A stretch of DNA of 64,000 bases from Hypomesus transpacificus (taxonomy: Eukaryota > Chordata > Actinopteri > Osmeriformes > Osmeridae). Under the pieces are notes generated by a model that saw only the letters and a list, made by a program, of their open reading frames with translations, did no database searches and was not told where the DNA came from. The stretch is from the NCBI RefSeq assembly GCF_021917145.1, contig NC_061063.1:7759376-7823375 (forward strand), written 5' to 3'. A program made the position numbers and the translations under genes. Shown in pieces: positions 35,061-47,890 of this stretch (the stretch's first letter is position 1; each line of letters opens with the position of its first letter).

Positions 35061-37605
35061 AGAGGACGATAAACATCTCCCGATGCAGATAATTAAATGT
35101 AGAAAAATGCGGCGTTGTAAGATGATCCTACATATCAAGGGATTTGGCTTGTCTTTTTGCTTTTCAAACGTAAGAGGTTTATTGAATAATGAGTAAATCT
35201 TTAAAGACATCGTCAAATATAACCTTAGAGTTTAAAACCACGAATGAGTGTACAAAGAATTGTTTGAAATGGCACTCGACTAGGCCTATATGCTTTAAAG
35301 CGCGATGTAAATGATATCAAGGCATTGCCTAACTATTTCAACGAAAGTGAATCTTTCATTCGGATCCGTGGCTTTTGCCTTCTTGAGTATATGCCTTCTA
35401 CACACAGTTAGAGCACACGACCGTTTCTGGCTATTTTAGATTGTCTTAGGTGGACAAACGTATAGACCTATATTTGCCATAGACTCACTGACATATGTCT
35501 GTTGAAACTGTCGTGCGTGTCCATTAAAATACAGAAAATTCCATAACACAGCCACTGAAATATTGTTAGAACTTGGTCATCTGCTGTATTAACATGCAGT
35601 ATTATTTGGATAAAAGCGTCTTCAATGAATGAATAGAAAATGTGAATGTGTTATTCATTCCCCTATAGGGTTGTCTCATATTTCCAAGGATGGGCTAACC
35701 TTGCCCGTTGTCTTAGCCGTGTGAGCACATTTACAACACATTTTGTAAATATGAACGAATAAAACAATGTGAATGAGGCACGCGTTGATTTTGAAAAAGC
35801 AAATGCTGCACACACTTTACACATGGTCTTATTTGTTCGACACGTCCCAAGGTATTGCAACAACCAATGCGACAATTTTGTGTAAAAAGCGCAGTAGATG
35901 AAAATGTTGACATTGGATCCGAGTTTGTCGATGTCCAGAACTTTCCAGTCGTATTTACATTCAAAGACAGAAAACGGGCAGCGCGGGTTTTACACGTGTG
36001 ACGCGGCTAAAGGCCAAGGTCAAGTTGAAAGTTCCTGTCTAGCCGTTGAGCCTGTTGGGCTATTGAGCCTTTGAAGGACCTGTCTGAGCTATTGAAAAGG
36101 GCGGAAAAAGGGTGAGAATTCCTGTCCGAATGAAAGCTTTGGAGGGCATTAACTTTAACAGTCATTGTGTATGTTGAACGTTTCTCGCTATGCATTTGGA
36201 GATAGGTGGTATTGGTGGACTTGGTTGTTGCATTTTGTTACAAAATATAACCGGAATGCTCACATTTGCTGGTTTACCGGAGAGTTTTAGCATAAACATG
36301 TGAAAATGATGCGATCTCTCAAAAGAAAGTCCGGCGTTATAGACGTGTTCTGTGTCTGGCCTGCTTGTTCGTGTTTACGATCAGTGGTTGTCCTTCCAAG
36401 GGGTGTTGTTGGAAGTAAACCACGTAGGCTATCCATTGTATCCTCTGCTAAAGAAACATAGGCCTGAATTTGGCCCATCTGTTCAGACTCAGCAATGCAA
36501 CACCAACATTTTTTCAATTGGTTCAAACCTAAATCTATGGTTTATCTTTGAAGCGATCAATATACCACAATTTGGGCAAAACTAAAACATAATACCTCAT
36601 TTAGAAGTATCGTACGGAATAAGTTTGAGTTTTAAATTTGAAAGTATTTGTGTCCAACATCATAGCAGTATCGTGTGAAAAAAGCACATTTGTCTAAGCA
36701 AACATAAAAATCTCACCTTGTGATTTTTATATTAAGGATATTTTTTATTTGTATAGCCTTTAAGAACAGTGCAATAACGTTGTACAGAATAACGGTTAAA
36801 GTTTCCAAGACGTGAATAACTGAAAATAGAATTATATCAAGTTTAATTTAACAATTTAAACAGAGCCTATACTGTTGGTAAATATTAAAATGTGACTTGT
36901 GTTAATTGTGATGTGACAATGGTAGGCCTATAGATTAAAGTTTGAAAAAAATACACTGAATGGCTGAACAAGCTAAACGTGATCAGAATTGAGAAAACAT
37001 CTATCAGACTTAGATTTTGGTTACATTTATATGCAGGTATTGACTTAAGGTGTAATATTGCAGTAGGCCTACATCGATGTGCTAAAAACAGAACGCAGGC
37101 TAGCCTACTTTTACTATCAAAGTAAACATTTGTGTTGCATCATCATGCTCCAGATATTCAAAATATGTCCATGCCAAGTTGAGAGATCACAGTAAAACAC
37201 CCACAGCAGACACTAAACAAATACAAATATTAAATGTTTGTTTTGTAATAAAGAGATGCTCTTTTTGGTGGAACCCATTACATTAAAATAAAAATAAAAA
37301 CGAGGTAGGATATTTATGTATTTTGCAATGTATTTTATGAAACGTATTCTATGAACTAGGTCTATGTTACCCATTGCTATGTTACTTAGCACTGGGTTAA
37401 GGGTTATAGCCTACACGTGTCTCGTGTGGTTTCAAATATGTGACTTTGATAATCAATAGCAGAGTATGGAATAAAAATGATCTTGCTTTCTTTGTTGTTT
37501 GAAGGATTACAATGACCGGATAATATGTTTATATTGGCCTAAATAAGTATTCACAACGGCATTTACTAAACAGTCTACAAAGACATCCAGGGTTTAAAAA
37601 ACAAC
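35061..37605. other. hoxa13a-evx1 intergenic DNA, first part
   Basis: No gene seen. A decayed retroposon-tail word (TTGGATAAAAGCGTCTTC) is at 35605-35640. A GC-richer patch at about 35960-36180 (CACGTGTGACGCGGC, TTGAAAGTTCCTGTC) could be regulatory. The remainder is AT-rich. Confidence 0.4.
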
Positions 37606-37609
37606 AAGC

Positions 37610-37990
37610 TGCCAAAACAGTGTCAAACAAAGAGCTGTCACACAAACGCATGTGGTCCGTTTTCAGCCAGTGGTCAGACCAGACATTCTAGAATGGCTGC
37701 GAGGAGCAGACCACCTCCGTGTGCCAAAACAATGGCCAGACACTCAACATCCAGACCTTGTCTGTGAGGTCATCAGTCCTGGACATTCAAGGCATTCCTA
37801 TATTTCGCGTCGAATTGTATTATATTCTTGTTGGCAAGGTAATATGTCATTCCTTCAATTGACTTTCTCGGTGCCATATAGGATAGTAGAGGTTTGTCTA
37901 AAATGTCGAGTACTAGCCGATCCAAAATGTTTTGTGGTCAAAGCAGAGAACCTCAAGGCGGCCTTGCGCTTAATTTGACCGCGATGGAGC
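37610..37990. promoter_or_regulatory. Candidate conserved element between hoxa13a and evx1
   Basis: GC-richer, non-repetitive DNA. It has CAAACAAAG and GTGGTCAGACCAGAC (Smad-like), AAAACAATGG (Sox-like), TGTGGTCAAAG and GGCGGCCTTGCG. Its best frame has no domain. Conservation needs alignment. Confidence 0.35.
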
Positions 37991-39720
37991 TCAAAAGGAC
38001 AAAACCGTAGGCTACATTGGAAAACAATGATCACAAGGCGGGCTTTTGAATCTTGTGACTGACAGTCAAGTTTTTGGTCTGCATGTTTAAGTTTCACCAG
38101 TAGAACCTAAATATTATTTTAACGGGCTGTTAAAACTACAGTATATGTAACCTACACATTAAGTCATTTATTGGTACGATGGAATCCCAGTTAATATATT
38201 GGCCTATAGTTAATTTCAATGAAATTCCAGCCGCTAACCATTAACACTACTGTGGTTCTATAGTTTAATGTTACCTTCAGAGTTGCAAGCACAAAGATCA
38301 AGGCTCGGCCTATAGATTATTCCATATATTTAGCCATTGGTTACTTATCAAATATACTTCTAGATCTGTCTGTCTATTTCACCAGACGATTAAACAAGTA
38401 ACACATTCACCTTACCTCACATGATGGTTCTTGTTGCATAGGCCAATAAACCTATTTTTTCCCCCGTTTCAAAGTATTTTCGTTGTTGCAAATTCATTGC
38501 TGTAGTAAATAATTGAATCTCTTGAATAGCCTATGAGTGCACACATGAAACCATGAGAATGTAAACAAAAAGGTAGCCTATGAACACATCGATTAGGCCT
38601 ACGATCTGACTCACGAATAATGTATAGGCTACGCTATATCAGGCTTAGGCTATATTATTGGACTGAACTTCAATTTCGTCACACACAGGGCTTAAGGGTT
38701 CGATTATATTCTTTCATAGGCTACAAAATCGTTTTTTGGTTAATTATATCCAAAAGTCTGAAAATGGCCAGATTTGATCAAAATCATTTTTTTTGTACGT
38801 GATTATTGGCTGAAAGTTGGAACGTACCAATTTGCATAATGCAATTTCAAATGTTGCCAATTCAATCTACCAATCTAGACCTATAGACTATCGAACATAA
38901 ACAAATCTCAAAATGCTAAATTAAATCGCAAGCATGGGCCAGATTGCTTTTTTCTTAGTTTAATTTCACGTAAGCCATTTATCAACGAAGATTTTGAAAA
39001 GAGCAATTACATCATGCTATGTTTCATCTGTCAGCACATAGGCCTACCTTACTTTCAAGTCATCCGTTGGTTCACATTCAATTTAACCCACATCAATGAA
39101 CCTTTTTTTACGTTCACACAGGCTACTAAATTGTAGGCTACTAAATTGTAGGCTACAACAGGCTGGAAAATTGTTAGCCTAAAGCGTTTAAAATGGCATA
39201 GGTTCCGAATGACAGGGGTCTCGTAAACTTGCCTTCACTGTAATGCAATCAAACATGGTAAAAAGCCGGAAGAAATACAATCTAAAAATCAAATGATTCA
39301 TCTGGGCGGTAGGCTACGATGAAATAGCTACTTTTTACCTCCACAACTGGAAAAACTCGTATCGTAGACTACGATAGGCGTACTTTGGATAACCAGCGTA
39401 ATTTGGAAAACCCACGTTACTCAATTGGCTGAAAGGAACATTAATTGTTATTCTGGACTCATATCTATGATACATTTAGGATGTAAATAAATACACATAT
39501 GTCAAGGTGGCACCAGGTGAGAGATGTTGCATGTGTCACTGTTGAGTGGCTAGCAGTGGTAAACCCTCTGCCGTGGGTACTGCAGATTTAATAGGGTGAT
39601 TTGGGCCCATAGTTCTCACTAGTTTGGTAAGCTCTTCGTGTAGGATAGGACAGTTAATAGAAGTAGCAATATGAAGGCACGAAAAGCGATAAAAAGGGAC
39701 TTAACACCCAAGTACTTTCA
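37991..39720. other. AT-rich DNA dense in TAGGCCTA-type words
   Basis: No gene seen. Words such as TAGGCCTA, TAGGCTAC and TAGCCTA are crowded between 38530 and 39180. A 15-bp unit GGCTACTAAATTGTA is repeated in tandem at 39121-39150. Confidence 0.45.
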
Positions 39721-39724
39721 AACT

Positions 39725-39900
39725 CTAGTCACCTCGCATTCTGCAGGCTATCCAGGGCGCGTTCCAAGGTCAATGCAGTTAAAGCACTGGTAACTGCGTC
39801 ATCCAGTTTCAAGGCCAAGTTGAAGCAAGGGAGAGGGGTGGGGCAAGAAGGACATGATTGTTGCTCTTCGTTTGGATTATACGCCTTAATTTACTGACTG
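39725..39900. promoter_or_regulatory. Candidate conserved element
   Basis: GCGCGTTCCAAGGTCAATGCAG, GTTTCAAGGCCAAGTTGAAG and GGGGTGGGGC lie together in otherwise AT-rich DNA. The AAGGTCA half-sites could bind nuclear receptors. Appearance only. Confidence 0.3.
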
Positions 39901-41635
39901 AATAAACAAATAAATAGATGTGAGATTGAAAATATTTCGATGTCAAAAACGAACGTCTGTAGCTCAATACCCAATTACTCTGGAACCTCTGGAATACCTG
40001 CGCAGACTACATGGTCAAGTTCAAGTTGGGCCTGCTAGTAAAACTGGAGGGGCACATTGTGTTATGTCTGTGGAGGGGGAGGGGGCTTCCTTCGCTTTGG
40101 TCTGAACGAGAATTAGACACTGTGCTAGTCCAAAATCCTTTGCCTAAATGGTAAATACAGGCTGAAACACATTTTGGAGATAACACTTTTCATATTTATT
40201 CATCACAAAGACCTTGAAAACATCCCCAACGCAATGGAATCTAGGCAGAGATGGTTACACCAGTAATTCGTAAGACCTGAAGCCACCCGGTGTCGTCCTA
40301 TCTAAAACACACATAATAAAATGTCACTACTGTAAACGAACAAGGCCAGGACTGGGGTTGTGCAAAGGCCATTGGAGTTATTATCTTTGAGGGATCACAA
40401 GATATATCTGTATGTCACAACGTCTGAAAGGCAACAATACATATAGGGGTGCATCCGTCTCTTTAGGTTACAAGCGTAGGCCTATATGCTTCTTATCTAT
40501 GTTTCTGTTGTTGTTGCAAAAACCCATACCCAACCCATGTCTTCCCATAAAAACACGAGTGCAACCATTTTAAAAATTAACATGATGTGGATAGGTCCTT
40601 ATAGGGACCAAGTGTTCCAAACTATAAATGCCATTTCAAATAATACATATTTCTATTATTATATGTAAAAAATTGTGTACTGAACAATTAGGCTATTTGA
40701 TTAAAAAATACACAGACGTTAGGCGAATCAACATCTAATAGGCCTACACATCGTTTTTCCATATACATTGTAGTTTGGATAAAAAGCGAATGAGTTCAAA
40801 AATTCATACTGAGCGATATGGCGGAGACAGGTCAGCCATGCCCATGTCAACACTTTGTGGGCACTTTTGTTTATCAAACGTGAAACTTGTCGACTGACTA
40901 TATAATTTTCTTCATATAGTGTTATAATCTGATGTTTATAAAGTTTGAGAGAAATCAAACAATCAGTTTTGCCTGTGATTAGTTGTTGGTTCAGTTCATC
41001 TTTGCCAAATTGCCAATGGTTGTACAACTGCACACATCGAGGATATTAATCTAAATGTTCTCATTGCATTGACATTTATGAATTATTTCGCCGTACATTT
41101 CGCTAAAATACAAGAATTCAACGGTTATTCTCTTCTCTGATTGAAGTCAAATGAGTGTAATCTTAAAGGAATGCTGGGCTGTTGTTGAAGCGGCTGTGCG
41201 GCCAGTTTCTCCCGTGTAAACTTGAAAGGAGTTTATAGAAATGCAGACACGGCTAAACGTAAGGAGACAATAGGCTTTTTACAAATGTAAAGTTTACAAT
41301 CGTATCATTAATACTAAATGTTATGGTAAAATGTGTTATTAACTCTAGCCTATGCGCATTCAAATGTGGCTCATAGCTAGATGCTGGTTTTGTGCATTTG
41401 AATGAAAAACTACATATATTCAATCGGCCTAATGCTATTCATATCAAATTCAGTTAACGTCTATCCAACCAAACGCCTCCGTGGTTCAGACAGGTAGATA
41501 GTGAGGTGAGGGGGAAAAGGAAAATAGATAAAAGTGAGTGAGTGAAAAAAAGAAAGGCGGGGTACTATGAGTTAGTGTTTGTCTGTCTGTCTCTGGAGTT
41601 GAGAAGGGAGGGGGTGAAGAAAGCAACTCGCTCTT
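39901..41635. other. Intergenic DNA, no gene seen
   Basis: A 61-codon plus-strand frame at 39920-40105 and a 101-codon minus-strand frame at 40728-41033 show no domain. A GA-rich, slightly GC-rich lead-in starts near 41460. Confidence 0.4.
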
Positions 41636-41639
41636 TTTA

Positions 41640-41805
41640 GTCGCAGAAAATCGTTAACGATCCAATGTCGTATCTTTTTTGAACAGGCGAGGGCGCACGA
41701 GGCCAGCGAAGGCTACTGAGACTGTCCCGGAGTGGCATCCAAGCATCACTCTTTTCTCACTGCGACCCACTGACGTCATTCACACAGTATCCATGCTGTG
41801 ACAAG
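41640..41805 (+). promoter_or_regulatory. CRE-containing block ending in a splice donor, 5' of evx1
   Basis: A GC-rich stretch holds a palindromic TGACGTCA at 41771-41778 and ends ACAAG/GTAAATAT (donor at 41806). It is 1.9 kb upstream of the evx1 start and 6.7 kb upstream of hoxa13a, on the strand of evx1 and of mammalian HOTTIP. It may be an upstream non-coding exon or a regulatory block. No transcript evidence is available. Confidence 0.35.
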
Positions 41806-43309
41806 GTAAATATACATTGCTAACGCAGAATCTGATTAGTAGCTTATTTACCTTACTACTTATACATCTTTCTCAAAATCATAGTAATCCATTCTGAATA
41901 CTTCAGATGTCAAGGACAAAGGGTCAAGTGTAGGCTACTGTTTGATTTTACATCAAATGTATCAAATTATTTATTTTAGTTGTTCACATGGGTAGCAACA
42001 AGATAGGAGTATCCAACTATTATTCGCAGAACAGGCTTGACAATGTCGAGATTAATTTATATGCCATTCATCCTCTTTTATACATGATCGAATCCAGTTT
42101 CTATCTAAATCAAGCATCTCAAAACCGAGTCCATACTATAGCCTGAGCTTCAATATCGTTAAAGGTTTCCTGCACTCACTGAAAACATTGAAAGCTTAGA
42201 GAGGTATCAAGTTCAAACCCCAAAGGCCATAGCCTAGCCTTAAGAGCCCTTTCCTTTATCGTTGTGTTTAGTGATGTTTTACTGCACAAGAGAACACACA
42301 TCAAAGGGAGCGGAGGAAACGGCCCCAACCCCGACAGCATGAACATAATGGCTTGGACTACGCATGTGCAGTTATCCAAGGTACCCGAGTCTGCGCTGTT
42401 CTTTGCTTCAACGTTTGCGGCGTTTTATGGTTCTAGGAGACTCGACCGATTAAATTAGATATCCCAATTATGCAGATTTCAGTTCAACTTCATGACTACT
42501 TGTATTATCAAAAGTTGGATTTCTATTGGTCTGATTTGTGGAGAATTATAATGATGAAACATAACTGGCCTTAAAATTAACCTCGCCCATGGCATGATAA
42601 ACAGTTATCTCGAAAAAATTGTTTGGAACACTTTTATTGGAAAGTCTTTTAGGGATATTGTAATGATCCAAAGCTGCGAGTAAAGTACACTACAATAGAT
42701 TACATTCTGGCAAGATAGTGTCGGGAAATATAATTTCAAGACATACAACAAGTCTAATTTAACGTCCTGTCAACGTCCAGCCTAAATGTTGCTCTTTTCT
42801 GAGTAATATGTTCAGTCTGTAGACATGATATGTTGCATGAGTTGTTATCTTAACTCTGACCACACCGACTTGACCTTAGAACTCTTCACTTGACACCAAT
42901 TTGGAGGGTGCAGAGAGAAAAGGGGACTCAAGACGGGTCCTTCCATTAAGTGTGACTCCTACTGTTCAATTACGCAGAAGCGTTAAATGGCTCATGTGCT
43001 TAACCCCAAATATGAATTTTCATTTGACGCATCATTCTTGTAATAACTGAAGGACACTTCCCCCACCTAGTTTAAGGCTTCCTGTTGATAATGATTCGTG
43101 AGGACTAGCTTAGACTTAATAATACCAATACTGGATAGTCTTATGGGAGGACAATTTAAACCCAGTAAGAGATGTTGAAGTGATGGTGCAGAATGGCACG
43201 ATGCTGCATGACCACACATCATTTCAGCAGCTTGTCTCTCTGAATGTCACTTTACCTTTCCTAAATCATAAATAGCCTACGATCTAATGGCTATATTCTC
43301 GAAACAGAC
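41806..43309. other. evx1 upstream DNA
   Basis: No gene seen. A patch at about 42840-42990 (CCACACCGACTTGACC, TTCACTTGACACC, CATTAAGTGTGAC) has Nkx/T-box-like words and could be regulatory. Confidence 0.4.
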
Positions 43310-43702
43310 ATATGGCCGTTGGTCTTTATGCCTCTATCTCAAAGCTGCTTGCTTTCTATTAGCCGTCCAGCCCGGCTTCTCGTCGCTGTGATTGCTGGTT
43401 CTGTTTATACACAACCAATCGATGCCTGGCGTCATCAGGGGTACCGTTATGACGACCGCCCTATTAAGAATGACAGCTCGAGAAAGAGAGGGCAAACGGT
43501 GATCCCTCCCAGAGCTCGTGCCGCACTCCGAAGCGCTCGTCTCTCAGGGTCAGAACGCACTACGTCCCTTCTTTCCTCTCCATTCTCACTTCCTCTCCTC
43601 TCTCACTACGCAACTCTTCGTAGCCACTGTGTCACAGAGATTATACTCCTTGCTAAATTATTTGGCGCTTGCTTGGTTCCGTGCGTGTTCTTCCTGTCGG
43701 TA
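43310..43702 (+). promoter_or_regulatory. evx1 promoter and presumed 5' UTR
   Basis: A CCAAT box is at 43415-43419, about 285 bp before the start codon, beside TGGCGTCATCAGG (CRE-like). CTCTCC-rich sequence follows at 43560-43610. The evx1 frame is open back to 43319, but these residues do not look like EVX1. Confidence 0.45.
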
Positions 43703-46059
43703 ATGGAAAACAGAAAGGAGATTCTTTCTGAGGGAGGTCAGCTTGGCACCACGGTTGGCAAAACGGGCTCTAATTTGTCGGAAGCAGTAGGAAGCCCCTT
43801 ACGAGAACAACGGGGAAAGATAATCCACAGAAACTGCACCAGTCCTGGAGCCTCGCTGTGCTCAAGAGACAGAGCGGACGAGGAGGTGGATAGCACACGG
43901 AGAAGCTTGTGCGCCGACGTAAGGCCGGTTATCATGTCATCCTCTACCGAGAGACCTCAACACGATCACAATAACAAAGACGGGAGCAGCACAGATACAG
44001 AGTCAGACTTCTATGAGGAAATTGATGTCAGCTGCACACCAGAAAGCATGGACTACCCTAACGGAAAAGGTAAATCCCACGACACCGTAATTTTGTTTGT
44101 TACAAGCATGCATTGATAATATTTAGACAGCTAACTAATTTCAGAGACTTAACTGACTGTTACTGTCACTCCAATGTATCTACCATTTGCCTTACATGTG
44201 CGGCATCTTTTGGATTAGGTTTATCATCTTACAAACGTAGCCTAGCAGAGAACAAAAGCTGATAAAAATTAAATTCTGAAAGTAAGACAGTAACTAAATT
44301 GTATAGTTAGTTGCAAAATATTAACATTATTGTTGCTTGTACGCGGAATTCAAGGCTATTTACCAAGGCTATGTGCATGGGCATGCGAGGGTGACAACCG
44401 CACATTTAAAATGATCTTAAATAGTTAGCCTGGTTCCATTATGAATAACATAATATTCTAAATGACCAAACCATAAAAATAAATGACAAAAGTGTCAAAG
44501 GAAATAGATACATGCCCATCCTTTTGGTTAGGGAAGTTTTATAGGATTTAAACCCGGCGAAAACACTGGATGTAGTCGTAAAAAATCTAATATTGTTGTC
44601 AGTTCAATTTTGGCCTAAAATGTTAAGGCTAAGCCAATGTTGAACGAAAGACAATAGGCTTCACTGCATTTATGACAATTTAAGGCCTTTTTTTACTAAG
44701 GCTGTCACATTCTCTGTAACAAGGCTTAATCGTTGCATGTAGGCTGCTGTTATCTTGACGGAATAGTCTTTGTTTTGTTTTGTTTGCAATTATTTGACTA
44801 TGGGATTGAACATTTCTTCCAGACAATGTCCTATCGAAAAGGGAATGAGGGATATAAAAATCTAACGTCGATTAAGCATCTAGGATATTATACTATTGTT
44901 TCAAATAATTTGTCCACTATAACTAAATCGACAATTGTTTAAACAAACAATTTCAGGTCGAAATGGTGACTCGCCAAGCCATCCAAGTGAGAGTATGGAT
45001 TCTGGTAAAATCAACTCGAGCCAGGGCTCACTGTCATACGGGGCTGACCAGATGCGACGGTACCGGACAGCATTCACGCGGGAGCAGATTGGGCGCCTGG
45101 AAAAGGAATTCTACCGGGAAAATTATGTCTCCAGACCGAGAAGATGTGAACTGGCTGCTGCCTTAAATCTGCCAGAGACAACTATCAAGGTAGGCCCGTG
45201 TTCTTTCTAGTCTAGTTATTTGATACCACTCATAACAACAAAAAGAGAATGATTTAGTAAGTAAAATGTAGGCCTTCAGATGTCAAATTGCCTGGGGTGG
45301 GCAATGCATCTTTTTTCAACTACTCATAGGTCAAATCACATGTTATATATCATATACATGTTGCAGTATTAATAATATTGGAGAACATATGCAAGCATGT
45401 TCTTCCCACTGCATGATTTTGAACCACGCCTAAAAGTGGCAAGGTGTTTTGACTGTATAGTCCTCTAAATCTATGCAGTTTAGGTCAGATTATGGTTAAT
45501 AATTTACCCTGTCTGTCTGTGTGTTCTGTAGGTGTGGTTCCAGAACCGTCGGATGAAGGACAAGAGGCAGCGCCTGGCCATGACGTGGCCTCACCCTGCC
45601 GACCCCGCCTTCTACACCTACATGATGAGCCATGCAGCCGCCACGGGGAACCTGCCGTATCCGTTCCCATCCCACCTGCCGTTACCATACTACTCTCACC
45701 TGGGGGTTGGGGCAGGCTCTGCACCCTCCGCCACTCCATTCTCCAACCCATTGAGATCCCTTGACAGTTTCCGGATGTTGTCGCACCCCTATCAGAGGCC
45801 GGAGCTTTTGTGCGCTTTCAGACACCCTTCCCTGTACCCCAGTCCGACCCACGGCCTCGGTCCCGGGGGAAGCCCTTGCTCTTGTCTGGCCTGTCACTCC
45901 AGTCAATCAAATGGTCTTCCTCAGAGGCCTTCCGGATCGGACTTCGCGTGTTCACCGACCAGCAGGACTGACGCATTTCTGACGTTCACGCCGTCCGTAC
46001 TGAGCAAGTCCTCTCCGGTGACATTGGACCAGAGAGAGGAGGTACCTCTGACTAGATAA
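43703..46059 (+). CDS. evx1: Even-skipped homeobox protein Evx1, three exons
   Basis: Coding exons are 43703-44069, 44957-45189 and 45532-46059, giving 375 residues. Intron 1 (887 bp, phase 1) has donor AAAAG/GTAAAT and acceptor TTTCAG. Intron 2 (342 bp, phase 0) lies inside the homeobox between TTIK and VWFQ, the usual EVX position. The amino end [20 protein letters not shown] resembles EVX1. An acidic [17 protein letters not shown] block follows. The homeodomain is at about 156-215 ([11 protein letters not shown] to KDKRQR) with Gly where mammals have Ala in EQIARLEKEF. The carboxyl part has [24 protein letters not shown] and CSCLACH, ending [11 protein letters not shown]. It is a repressor for posterior axis and spinal interneurons. 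It diverges from hoxa13a, 8.8 kb away. Confidence 0.97.
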
Positions 46060-46285
46060 AACGAAGAAAGCACGGTCACGCCCGTGCGGGGACTGGGTCA
46101 AACATGCGTAAAAGAGTACCATAAGCTTTTACCATGAGCTTTCTATCAACGAAAAAAAGCATAAACAGGAAACCGTAACAGCATGAAAAACACGTTCATG
46201 TGGAGAAGTCAACATGACAGGTCTTGTGGCGCGTACCCGTACACCTGTTTTCACGCAAAGGACAAATGATTAACTCATGGGCACG

Positions 46286-46291
46286 AATAAA
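46286..46291 (+). terminator. Candidate evx1 polyadenylation signal
   Basis: AATAAA lies 227 nt after the evx1 stop codon. Further AATAAA words occur near 47323 and 47339, so longer transcripts are possible. Confidence 0.4.
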
Positions 46292-46609
46292 GAAACAGTT
46301 TTTAAGCTACATTGCAGCATAAAGTACAATGTTCACATTATAATCCACCACTGAAAACACTTGCTAAATCAGTTTCAAAATCAGACAGTAAAATACGATG
46401 TGGGTGAACAAAAAACTGATATGATTTATTGAAGATTAATTTGGTGCAGCACTGGGTGGAGAGGGAATTACAGAAAAACGTTTAAATCTCTCTGATGGAT
46501 GGTCTTAACGCTTTATCATTATTTGTAGTTTCTTCATATGTCCAAATTGACCTACATGTATTGTTAGTTATACTAGAATGATGCTTTCCATCTCTCTTTT
46601 TAACAAGGG

Positions 46610-46960
46610 AATTTGTTAACAGACTGCACCGTCTCATTATACCCCTCGCTCTCCAGCAGCCCCTGACGGGCCGGGCCGAATTGTGCAGATGCTGGTAAAA
46701 TTAGTAAGTGATGTATATGTACGTATACGGATAAATTTCGAGTGTTGAATTAATGATAATACCGTCAGGCGCTCGTCGGCCGGGAGGGATCGGTGCTGCC
46801 AAACGGTAACAAGGCGCCAGGGGAACGGATTAGCTCACACAGCTTGACGGGGAAGAGGAGCGACGGAATCCGGAGAGGACGGGGAGAGGGGGATAGAGGG
46901 AGAAAGGGAGGAAGAGGTGAGCCGTTGGACAATCGCACAAGGCAATTTGAGCGCGTCTGA
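46610..46960. promoter_or_regulatory. Candidate conserved element 3' of evx1
   Basis: Unique GC-rich sequence with CCTGACGGGCCGGGCCGAATTG, TAAAATTAGTAAGTG, GAATTAATGATAATACC and GGATTAGCTCACACAGC. Several TAAT/ATTA homeodomain cores lie close together, without a coding frame. Mammals have distal limb and digit enhancers in the EVX1-HIBADH region. Whether this is one of them is unknown. Confidence 0.45.
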
Positions 46961-47186
46961 AGTGCCAATCTCTCCCAAGCTCTCGGCTGAACATTTACCA
47001 CCTCTCTCCAGTCAAAGTCGTATTATTTTGTAGTTTGTCCAATATCAACACAACCAAAAGTCCAAGCTCGATTCTGATAATGGGCCTATACCAGGCTGTT
47101 ACACTAATATATTTTTGGGGAAACGTTTATTTTGTCAATTCCTTGCTTAGCACTGCTTAGTTGAGTGAAAATGATCCTGTCAAATT

Positions 47187-47217
47187 TGGGGGGGGGAGGG
47201 GGTGGGGGGGGTGAGGG
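47187..47217 (+). repeat. G-run tract, potential G-quadruplex
   Basis: Four or more G runs (GGGGGGGGG, GGGGG, GGGGGGGG, GGG) lie within about 30 bases, meeting the usual G-quadruplex pattern. Confidence 0.7.
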
Positions 47218-47689
47218 ATGGCGGACTACTAGAAAAACATCAAGACAGCAGATTCACACAAAGGTTTTCTTTTGCGTATTTTGTTGAATGTGTTGTTGGA
47301 TTATTCTGGACGTTAATTTTGCAATAAACAGTTTTAAAATAAATCATTTTGAATGTTTTCTTCATACTCCTTCAGAGGACACCATAAAACAAAATAGACA
47401 TCCAAAGTATAGGCCTAACAGAACAGGTTAGAGTAGACTCTGGTAGCACACATAATTAAGGTCAAATTATAAAATAACCTGGCCACATTTTAAATTCGAC
47501 CAATACAATTTGAGAGTGATTTCTAGTAGGCCTCATAAAAAATTGTCTTTGTAATAGGGCCTAAGAACTGCACTATTCTTGCTAATTAGTCGTTGTCAAA
47601 ACAACAGTTTCTCTTGGTCTTGCTCTGATGGGAGCACGAGATTGACCGTGACAGTTAAGTAGTCCCGATTCCCAGGGCTCCTTTAATGG

Positions 47690-47890
47690 CAGTCATATTT
47701 TGTTTCAGATTGGCTAATAGACATGCCAGAATTAGTTGCTGCGGAGAGATATTGGAATGCAAAAAGATCGATGATAAACCGGCTCTACCCAATCAGCGCA
47801 AACTCAATTGGCTGCATTTGGCGCGTAGCCTAATTGAGGCGCACGCTTTCAGTAAATTTTGATTTACTGAAAGCTCTGTGTAATGGGTCA
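47690..47890. promoter_or_regulatory. Candidate conserved element with a perfect hairpin
   Basis: It contains AGATTGGCTAATAGAC, GATCGATGATAAACC, CCCAATCAGCGC and CTCAATTGGC. A 13-bp inverted repeat (GCTTTCAGTAAAT at 47845-47857 and its complement at 47862-47874, 4-base loop) sits at its right end. No coding frame. Inferred from texture and homeodomain-type cores. Confidence 0.45.

Noticed and set aside
37652..37978. 108-codon plus-strand protein between hoxa13a and evx1
   Set aside because: No domain or codon signal. The sequence looks like a non-coding conserved element.
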